Source of the DNA: Alphaproteobacteria bacterium
GTDB lineage: Bacteria; Pseudomonadota; Alphaproteobacteria; CAAHEQ01; UBA3637
Assembly (NCBI GenBank): GCA_017958225.1
Contig: JAGDDD010000019.1
Span: 1 to 37,061, forward strand
Length of the DNA stretch: 37,061 bases
Direction: 5' to 3'
Shown here piece by piece: positions 30,863 through 37,061 of the stretch (position 1 is the first letter of the stretch; each line of letters starts with the position of its first letter). The translations under genes and the position numbers were made by a program. The notes under the pieces were generated by a model, which was given only the letters and a program-made list of their open reading frames with translations, was not told where the DNA came from and made no database searches.

Positions 30863-33286
30863 ATGGATGAAACAAGCATCATTGCTATGATAACCAATAC
30901 AGCCGCCGGGCCGACCATGCTCGTAACCGCCATCGGCGTTTTGTCTGCTGTTGCCTTTGCTGCTGCTTTGATTACCAAAATAGGCGCCTTGCTGTTGCCC
31001 TACCCCAAAGAAACACGCGTTGCCGACTTTCTCCCCTTTTCCAGCCTTGATCCCGACGGCGCCACCATCCATTGCAAAAATGGCTCTTTAGCCCGCGTGT
31101 TTGAAGTGCGCGGCCTGGATTTGACACTTTTAACACCGGAAGATAGACAAAACCTGGTCGAGATGCGCAAACGTTGGCTGGACTCCATGGCTGAAACGGA
31201 AATCATTGCGCGCGTTATCACGATGCGTGAATTGGTCAAGTTGGACAAGACCAACACGCAAAAGAACTTCGTGACCAAAACCATTTCTAATATGTGGATG
31301 AATGCCTTGGATCGTGTGTTCACAAACAAACACTATATTATATTGTCTGTGAACGACCGTAAAAGTGCCATGCGCGATTTGGCTCAAGCTTCGGATGCTC
31401 TGACCTCTATTTTGGCCGACTATTCTCCCGTCTTGATTTCTGAAAAGACGCCACACAAGCATCGGGATAAAAGCCCGTTCTGGTTGTTTGCGCGTTTAGC
31501 TAGTCCGGTCACGCGTCCGCAACCGGTCATCGGCAACAACACCGGCGACCTGCTGAACTCGTTGCTGACCGCGGATGCTATTCATTTTACAAAAGATGAG
31601 GGACTGATTCGTTTCTTTTCGGGAGATCGCGAAAAATATTGCGCGGTCATCGGTATTCGCAAGCCCGGCGATTTTATGAACGAACAAATGATTGAATCGT
31701 TGTCCAGTTTGGATGTCGAATTGACCATCACGCATAACATCAACCCGATGCCTTACGCTAAAGCCAATGCGTTGCTGATGCAACAACAGACACAGGCCCG
31801 CATTACCAGCCCGTCTGTCGGTGTTTATCAGCAATATTCCAAAGCCTTAACTAAATTGGATCCGTCGGATGAAGATGCGCAAACGCTTGACCGTTATGCC
31901 ATGACCATCTATCTGTTCGGCTCAAAAGAGGAAGTCCAATACGGGCAAGAAGAGGTGGAACGTATTTGCCGCCTGTTTGATATCACGCCTTCCCGCGAAA
32001 GCTGGGGGGCTCAACCGGCCTTCTTTGCTCAATTCCCGACCTATGATGTGTATCCTAAAACATTTTTATATCTGTCCCGAGTGGTCGCTTGTGCGCTTGG
32101 TTTAAACACCACCGCTACCGGTTTGATGAAATCTGACTGGGGTAATGTGCCGGTCTCGTATTTCAGCACGGTGATGGGCACGCCTTACGCTTTCCAATTC
32201 CACGTGTCGTCCGAGCCTTATGCCACGGCCCACGCGGTTGTTATCGGTCCGACGGGTAAAGGTAAAACAACGTTGTTCTCGTTCTTGGCCGGCCAGGCGA
32301 TGCGCTTCCCCGACCTGAACGTTTATTTCTTTGACCGCGGTAATGGTGCCAAGATTTTTGCTCTGGCGTTAGATGCGCCCTATATTCGTTTTGAAGGCGA
32401 CGAAGCCGCCACAACCTTGAACCCATTTGCTATGGAAGATACACCGTATGCCCGTGCCTTCTTGCGCAGTTGGTTGAGCAACATCACAGGCCGCACCGAC
32501 GATATGTCCTTACAGGAAATTGCTCGCGCGGTTACCACTTCTTACGATTACTTGCGCCCCGAAGAACGTGTGTTAAAGAACCTGCACACCAGTTGCTTTG
32601 CGCCAACTTCGCCTATGCGTTCCGCCTTGACCCGTTGGGTGCAAGATGATGTTTATGGACGTATTTTTAACTCGGTGGAAGATAACCTGGACGTCAATGC
32701 TTATCAGTATATGGCCTTTGACTTTACCTATATTTTCCAAGATCCCGTCTTGGCGCCGGCCGTCATCAGTTACCTGATGTATCGTATTCAAGCAGTTGCG
32801 ACAGCCAAAGGCACACCGTCTTTGGTGATGATCGACGAAACTGCGCCAATGTTGGAACACCCGATGTTTAAAGACGAGTTCATCAAAGGTTTGCGCGAAG
32901 GTCGTAAAAAACGTCAGGCCTTCCTGTGCGCCTTCCAGCAGCCCAGTTTCTTGGAAAATGCCGGCTTGGGTGATGTGGTGCGTGGTCAATGCCCGACAAA
33001 GATTTTCTTCCCGAATGACCAGGCTATGCCGGCCGACTATGCCGGTTGGTCGCTGACTCCGCGTGAGTTGAGCTTTATTTTGGGTAAAGAGTTCAATATG
33101 CCGCATGGTATTTTGATTAAACGCGATCAAGAGTCTGTGATTTTAGATATTGATTTGTCCGGTTTAGGCCCGTATCTGCGCCTGTATTCTTCGGGTAACA
33201 AAGACGTGTTATTGGCCGAACAATTGAAACGCCAATTCCCCGAACAGCAACAGTTCGTCAAGGCCTTCCTGGACCACTTTCAATAA
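30863..33286 (+). CDS. virB4: VirB4-family T4SS ATPase with N-terminal membrane segment
   Basis: An 807-residue ATPase, the universal energiser of T4SS assembly. Residues 12-48 form an extra hydrophobic N-terminal segment. The N-domain (about 60-430) is typical of VirB4/TrbE. Walker A is 'IGPTGKGKTTLF' from 461 and Walker B 'PSLVMIDETAPML' from 652; 'RKKRQAFLCAFQQPSFLE' and 'CPTKIFFPND' follow as in other VirB4 proteins. The gene is divergent from the pilus-like operon, and its stop overlaps the convergent comEC stop by 7 bp. Matching core genes lie 20 kb away at 1-10608. Confidence 0.95.
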   Translation: MDETSIIAMITNTAAGPTMLVTAIGVLSAVAFAAALITKIGALLLPYPKETRVADFLPFSSLDPDGATIHCKNGSLARVFEVRGLDLTLLTPEDRQNLVEMRKRWLDSMAETEIIARVITMRELVKLDKTNTQKNFVTKTISNMWMNALDRVFTNKHYIILSVNDRKSAMRDLAQASDALTSILADYSPVLISEKTPHKHRDKSPFWLFARLASPVTRPQPVIGNNTGDLLNSLLTADAIHFTKDEGLIRFFSGDREKYCAVIGIRKPGDFMNEQMIESLSSLDVELTITHNINPMPYAKANALLMQQQTQARITSPSVGVYQQYSKALTKLDPSDEDAQTLDRYAMTIYLFGSKEEVQYGQEEVERICRLFDITPSRESWGAQPAFFAQFPTYDVYPKTFLYLSRVVACALGLNTTATGLMKSDWGNVPVSYFSTVMGTPYAFQFHVSSEPYATAHAVVIGPTGKGKTTLFSFLAGQAMRFPDLNVYFFDRGNGAKIFALALDAPYIRFEGDEAATTLNPFAMEDTPYARAFLRSWLSNITGRTDDMSLQEIARAVTTSYDYLRPEERVLKNLHTSCFAPTSPMRSALTRWVQDDVYGRIFNSVEDNLDVNAYQYMAFDFTYIFQDPVLAPAVISYLMYRIQAVATAKGTPSLVMIDETAPMLEHPMFKDEFIKGLREGRKKRQAFLCAFQQPSFLENAGLGDVVRGQCPTKIFFPNDQAMPADYAGWSLTPRELSFILGKEFNMPHGILIKRDQESVILDIDLSGLGPYLRLYSSGNKDVLLAEQLKRQFPEQQQFVKAFLDHFQ

Positions 33287-35262
33287 GCTGACCAGTAACG
33301 ATGTGACAGGCCGTCTTTAGCGGTTGTAATGTGAATGTCCTGATTTTTCAGCCATACCGCATGCGTGCCTTTTTTCCATAAGGCGCGCCGGCCGATGACC
33401 TGTTTGGCATCGCAAGGTTGCTCGTTCCATAAAAACACCAAATCTTCCCCCTGACATTGAGCCGGATTGAAAGACACGCGCCTGCCTTGAATCGTATAAG
33501 GACCGGGTGCGACAGAGGCATCCACAGCCTTGTCCGGATCTTTGCCTAAACTTTCTAACCAGGCACGACGCGTTGCCTTTTCTTTTGTTGCCGAGGAAAA
33601 ATGCCACACATCGGCATCATCACGAAAGGCAAATAACTGGCCGCCCTGGCTGACCAAAATATCGGGCGCTTGATACGACAGGCCAGGCACAAAGCCGAGC
33701 AAGATAAGGAGCACGCCCAAATATCTTTCGCGACTGCGCCACAAACACAGCCACAATATACCCACCAGAAAACACACCAGCGATAGTGTCGGCAATTGAG
33801 GTATGCGCCACAGGGCAGACGGCAATTGTGCTACCCACTCGGCCAGGCTATTGACCCAACCCAGCGCCTTACCCGCCAACAACAGCAAATAGGTATCCGC
33901 GTGCAACGGCATCAGGATGACAGCAAAGAACAACAAGGGCATAATGACAAAGCCGAACAGGCAACTGGTCAGGAAATTGCCCAAAATACTGTAAACCGCC
34001 AATTGATGAAAGTGATACAAAGCTACCAGGCCTGTCGCAGCACCGGCGGCAATATTACTGATAAAAAAGCCCATAAAAAGCAAAGCCAGCCACCGCAACC
34101 ATGCCGGACCATTGGGCATAAAACTTGCGATTGGCTTTTGCAGGCGCTCATACACAGCAATCAACACAAACACGGCCGCAAACGACATTTGAAAGCCTGC
34201 CGAAACCAAACTTTGCGGCGCTATACACAAAATCAGAAAACAGGCCCAACAGGCGGTGCGCATCGACAAGGCTTGACGATCTAGCAACACGGCCAAGAAC
34301 ACCACCAATAACATCAAAAAGGCACGTTGTGCCGGAACCGCCATGCCGGATAAAAGCAGATAGCCGAACACCGCGCAAAGTGCCACCAAGGCGCTGATTT
34401 TCTTGACCGGCAGACGCAAGGCCAACCAAGGAATAAGTGTCAAAAGAAAGCGGGTCAGCATAAACACAAAACCGCCAATTAAACTTAAATGCAAACCGGA
34501 CACAGACAGCACATGCGCGATGCCGGCGTCTTTATAGATACGATACGTTTTGGGCAGAACCGTGCCTTGCTCGCCGACAACCAAAGGAATAGCCACGCCG
34601 GCTTGCTCTTTGGGTAACACCTCGCGCATACGCCGTAAAATACGCAAACGCGTATTGGATAAAGACGGACGTGTTTGACTGCGCACCACTTTGGGCGTTG
34701 CCGTCCCATAACCGACCGCACCTACTTTTTGAAACCAAGCCTGACGCGAGAAAGCATAACCGGACGGGATAAAGGGTAACGCGGGCGGCATCAGTGTGGC
34801 CTGCATTTGCAGAATATCACCCTTGTGATAATCATGCGTTCCATTGACGCGCACACGAATCCTTTCCGGCGTGCTGTCTTTTCCCAGCCCGTCAATATGC
34901 ATTACCTGAAGCGTCAGCCTTTGCGCGTTGGGCAAAATATCTTGCGTCAAGATCTTACCTTCCACTGCGACATGATGATGACGCCAATGGACCATTGGTG
35001 CTTTCGCTTGATAGGCAGCTATCTGCGCCCAACCGAAACCAGCACACAGCAAGATGGCACACCACAAAACAGGCCAGCGCCGCACGAATATCAGACAGCC
35101 CAAGACAACCAGGCTCAAGGCGATGACCCAACTTAACGCCGGCTCAAAAGGCACAGCAAAATAGGCGGCAATACCAAAACAAAAGCAACAGGCAACCCAT
35201 AAATTATATCTGGAACTGTTGTCGTTATGAAAGCGTTCCCACCAGTTGCGTAAAATATGCAT
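33280..35262 (-). CDS. comEC: ComEC/Rec2-family DNA-uptake channel
   Basis: A 660-residue polytopic inner-membrane protein. An N-terminal DUF4131 region (about 20-180) is followed by the Competence domain (about 215-490): 'AGIAHVLSVSGLHLSLIGGF', 'LSGMAVPAQRAFLMLLVVFL', 'AGFQMSFAAVFVLIAVYERL'. The C-terminal part (about 515-660) is soluble with no metallo-beta-lactamase histidine motif, as is common in alphaproteobacterial ComEC. It would carry single-stranded DNA across the inner membrane during transformation. The start at 35262 follows GAGGG; an in-frame ATG 8 codons upstream lacks a box. A secretin-based pilus operon nearby could supply the outer-membrane step, but the link is inference. 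Confidence 0.93.
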   Translation of the reverse strand: MHILRNWWERFHNDNSSRYNLWVACCFCFGIAAYFAVPFEPALSWVIALSLVVLGCLIFVRRWPVLWCAILLCAGFGWAQIAAYQAKAPMVHWRHHHVAVEGKILTQDILPNAQRLTLQVMHIDGLGKDSTPERIRVRVNGTHDYHKGDILQMQATLMPPALPFIPSGYAFSRQAWFQKVGAVGYGTATPKVVRSQTRPSLSNTRLRILRRMREVLPKEQAGVAIPLVVGEQGTVLPKTYRIYKDAGIAHVLSVSGLHLSLIGGFVFMLTRFLLTLIPWLALRLPVKKISALVALCAVFGYLLLSGMAVPAQRAFLMLLVVFLAVLLDRQALSMRTACWACFLILCIAPQSLVSAGFQMSFAAVFVLIAVYERLQKPIASFMPNGPAWLRWLALLFMGFFISNIAAGAATGLVALYHFHQLAVYSILGNFLTSCLFGFVIMPLLFFAVILMPLHADTYLLLLAGKALGWVNSLAEWVAQLPSALWRIPQLPTLSLVCFLVGILWLCLWRSRERYLGVLLILLGFVPGLSYQAPDILVSQGGQLFAFRDDADVWHFSSATKEKATRRAWLESLGKDPDKAVDASVAPGPYTIQGRRVSFNPAQCQGEDLVFLWNEQPCDAKQVIGRRALWKKGTHAVWLKNQDIHITTAKDGLSHRYWSAY

Positions 35263-35334
35263 CTGCCCTCTTGTGTTTTTTTTCAAAATATGTTACAGAG
35301 TATATAGCAATAAATTATATTTGGATATGTATTT

Positions 35335-36174
35335 ATGCAGTCGCTGGCGTCTTTTTTTACTTCGGATACTCTGATTTTATCGGCAATCCAAAGCGTTGCG
35401 GAGTTTCTGCCCATCAGTTCGACCGCTCACTTGCGCTTAGTTCGCGCCTTTCTGTCGCCCAGCAGTCTTGACCCGACATCTCCACAGGTTATTTTACAAG
35501 ATTTAGCCATGCACCTGGGCACCGTCTTGGCGGTTATGGTGTATTTTAAAAACTATTTCTTCCAGTTTTTCAAATTATCGCTCAAGCCGTCCTGGTCGCA
35601 AACTTTGCGGTTACAGTTGGCGGTCGCGACCTTGCCCATTATCTTTGCCGCTCTGTTTATTCGCCAGGATATCTTGGTATCGTCCATACAGCACAATACA
35701 TTACTCATGGCATGTAATTTTATCGGTTTTGGTGTGTTGTTGTATTTCAGCGACCTGATCGGGCCCGAAACAAAGCAACTGGAAAGCATGACCTATAAGG
35801 ACGCCTTCTTCATCGGTTGCGCACAATGTTTATCCATTTTCCCCGGGGTCAGTCGTTCCGGCATTACCATGACGATGGGCAGATTCTGCGGCCTACAGCG
35901 CAAAGACGCCACGCGCTTTTCTTTGATGTTGGCTGTGCCGACCGTATTAGCGGCGACGGGCTGGGCTTTTGTTCAATTGTCTTATCAAAAACACACCTAT
36001 CCGTGGCATCTGGTAGATACGCAATTTTATGTATCTGTCGCGCTGACATTTATCGGCGGCCTGATGTCGATTCATATTCTGGTTAGTTGGATTAAAGAGC
36101 ACTCTTTTGCGGCCTTTATGCTTTATCGCATAGGCTTAGGCCTTGTGCTTTTGAAAACGTTGGGCGTCATTTAA
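35335..36174 (+). CDS. uppP: Undecaprenyl-diphosphatase UppP/BacA
   Basis: A 279-residue polytopic membrane enzyme that dephosphorylates undecaprenyl pyrophosphate to recycle the lipid carrier for peptidoglycan and LPS. Both signature loops are present: 'AEFLPISSTAHL' (residues 22-33) and 'FPGVSRSGITMTMGRF' (169-184). Length is normal. The Shine-Dalgarno is weak (GGATATG). It is divergent from comEC across 72 bp, and its 3' end overlaps the convergent RHH gene by 39 bp. Confidence 0.95.
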   Translation: MQSLASFFTSDTLILSAIQSVAEFLPISSTAHLRLVRAFLSPSSLDPTSPQVILQDLAMHLGTVLAVMVYFKNYFFQFFKLSLKPSWSQTLRLQLAVATLPIIFAALFIRQDILVSSIQHNTLLMACNFIGFGVLLYFSDLIGPETKQLESMTYKDAFFIGCAQCLSIFPGVSRSGITMTMGRFCGLQRKDATRFSLMLAVPTVLAATGWAFVQLSYQKHTYPWHLVDTQFYVSVALTFIGGLMSIHILVSWIKEHSFAAFMLYRIGLGLVLLKTLGVI

Positions 36175-36351
36175 GACATACACGCGCAAAGCACTGGACA
36201 GTGATTCCGTTCGCTGCGCATCTATGTGTGCCACTAACGCACTCACCGACAGATTTTGACGTTGCGCACACGCCTTGAGAGCTTCCCAAAAAGCATCTTC
36301 CAAAGAAAAACTGGTGGCATGACCGGCAATGACAACGGAGTGTTTTTTCAT
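36136..36351 (-). CDS. Ribbon-helix-helix (RHH_4-type) protein
   Basis: A 71-residue protein with 'KKHSVVIAGHATSFSLEDAF', 'FWEALKACAQRQNLSVSAL' and 'DAQRTESLSSALRVYVLNDA', the pattern of a small ribbon-helix-helix family common in alphaproteobacteria and often next to sspB. RHH folds usually bind DNA as dimers. The start overlaps the sspB stop (ATGA), so the two are likely co-translated. Its target is unknown. Confidence 0.88.
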   Translation of the reverse strand: MKKHSVVIAGHATSFSLEDAFWEALKACAQRQNLSVSALVAHIDAQRTESLSSALRVYVLNDAQRFQKHKA

Positions 36352-36749
36352 TTGCGTAACTTGTCCAGATGAATAATTTCCGCTTGTTTCGGCTCGGCGG
36401 GCTCGGTCGGCACATCCATAAACTGCAAGGCAAAATGGACAGACGGATCAATAAAGGCCAAAATAGAATTAAACGGGATGTCCAATTTATAGAAAACACC
36501 CTTAAAGGCCAATTCCACAGAAAAACTGTCGTCTTTGACCGTTAAATCGCGATACTCATGTTGTAAAATCAACGTAATGTTATCGGGGTATTGCTGATAC
36601 AAAAAATCGGGCATTTTAACGCCCTTGGCCTGTGTGGCGATGGTCAGCATAAAGTGATGGCCATCACGCAGCCCGTTCTGTTGAGCCTCTTGTAAAGCTC
36701 TTTTCACAACACCGCGCAACGCATCTTGGACCCACTGATGATAATTCAT
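36348..36749 (-). CDS. sspB: ClpXP adaptor SspB (alpha-type)
   Basis: A 133-residue adaptor that binds the ssrA degradation tag and delivers tagged proteins to ClpXP. The SspB fold is clear: 'YHQWVQDALRGVVKRALQEA', 'HHFMLTIATQAKGVKMPDFL', 'ITLILQHEYRDLTVKDDSFS', 'IPFNSILAFIDPSVHFALQF'. The short tail 'QAEIIHLDKLRK' fits the ClpX-binding end of SspB. AAAGG precedes the ATG. It lies directly downstream of the tmRNA gene on the same strand, so the tag and its adaptor are encoded side by side. Confidence 0.93.
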   Translation of the reverse strand: MNYHQWVQDALRGVVKRALQEAQQNGLRDGHHFMLTIATQAKGVKMPDFLYQQYPDNITLILQHEYRDLTVKDDSFSVELAFKGVFYKLDIPFNSILAFIDPSVHFALQFMDVPTEPAEPKQAEIIHLDKLRK

Positions 36750-36774
36750 AAATCGACCTTTCTAAAGGGACTTT

Positions 36775-37061
36775 TCTGTTGCTGGGAAAGCCCCAAACCC
36801 CACCTTAAACGCTCAAATGTTCAAGGGATTGAAGTGGCGCTAGGCTACATTAAGCAGCCAAAGCAACCGGAGCGAAATTATCATTCGCATTTATAAAAAC
36901 AGCCCGATAACGGTGGTACTATACCGGATACAAGAAAAAGCCTTTACGACGCGTGTCGAAACTTGTTCACCCCCGTAAATGGTGGAGGTGTCGGGTACCG
37001 CCCCCGAGTCCACAGCGTATATTTCGCTTCCCGTTTAGCATCATAGTTCCTTAAAGGAACA
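36775..37061 (-). ncRNA. ssrA: Permuted two-piece tmRNA (alphaproteobacterial ssrA)
   Basis: In transcription order the acceptor piece comes first. It has a T-arm-like part (GGGGGCGGTACCCGA) and an acceptor strand CACCTCC followed by ACCA (36990-36980). The coding piece then starts GGGGGTGAACAAGTTTCGAC at 36974. GGGGGTG pairs with CACCTCC, one G-U pair included, forming the acceptor stem. Only 5 nt (TTTAC, 36979-36975) separate the CCA end from the coding-piece 5' end. The tag frame follows, then pseudoknot-like GC stretches. Gene order (3' part before 5' part) is the alphaproteobacterial permutation. The acceptor 5' end is close to or beyond the right edge; the coding-piece 3' end near 36775 is approximate. 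Confidence 0.93.
36850..36888 (-). other. tmRNA tag reading frame, ANDNFAPVALAA-stop
   Basis: Codons GCG AAT GAT AAT TTC GCT and onward encode ANDNFAPVALAA, then TAA. The N-terminal AND-N half fits SspB recognition and the LAA end fits ClpX recognition. At 12 residues it is near the usual tag length. Confidence 0.95.

Overview
The window comes from the chromosome of a Gram-negative alphaproteobacterium. The strongest markers are a circularly permuted two-piece tmRNA gene at the right edge (tag ANDNFAPVALAA), an alpha-type SspB beside it, the LptD-SurA-RsmA outer-membrane cluster, and a ComEC without a C-terminal metallo-beta-lactamase domain. Coding density is very high, with 1-4 bp start/stop overlaps and convergent genes overlapping at their stops. 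Genes usually found in these neighbourhoods are missing (lptG, pdxA between surA and rsmA, aroB after aroK), which points to a streamlined genome. The lineage cannot be fixed from the sequence; an uncultured gut or host-associated group is only a guess.

Layout. (1) Positions 1-10608, minus strand: type IV secretion (T4SS) genes. In transcription order these are four secreted helical proteins (three VirB5/TrbJ-like, one less clear), a 520-residue secreted protein, a VirB8-like protein, a VirB7-like small lipoprotein, a second VirB8-like protein, a VirB9/TrbG-like protein with a C-terminal SPOR domain, and a VirB10/DotG-position protein with a very long tandem-repeat region that runs off the left edge. 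(2) Positions 10680-18133, minus strand: housekeeping genes, in transcription order a small membrane protein, a XerD-type recombinase, an LptF-LptD fusion, surA, rsmA, a DUF167 gene and folD. (3) Positions 18196-20036, plus strand: aroK and a CNNM/CorC-type protein. (4) Positions 20033-30346, minus strand: a type IVb-pilus-like operon (OmpA-like coiled-coil protein, TcpQ/PilL-like lipoprotein, PilN secretin, PilO2, PilP, PilQ ATPase, PilR), with no pilin in view. (5) Positions 30554-33286, plus strand: virB3 and virB4, divergent from the pilus-like operon. (6) Positions 33280-37061: comEC, uppP, an RHH protein, sspB and tmRNA.

Working together. The T4SS core parts and the type IVb-pilus/secretin parts are split over three transcription units but share a divergent promoter region, have similar operator-like inverted repeats, and are woven into housekeeping genes with overlapping stops. 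No relaxase, coupling protein, VirB6, dedicated VirB11, pilin or prepilin peptidase is visible. I infer a vertically inherited hybrid envelope machine with several peptidoglycan-binding modules (SPOR, OmpA-like, TcpQ), not a recently acquired conjugative element. The LptF-LptD fusion, which joins an inner-membrane permease to an outer-membrane barrel through an internal signal-peptide-like segment, is the other outstanding feature. No tRNA, rRNA, CRISPR array or insertion sequence was recognised.
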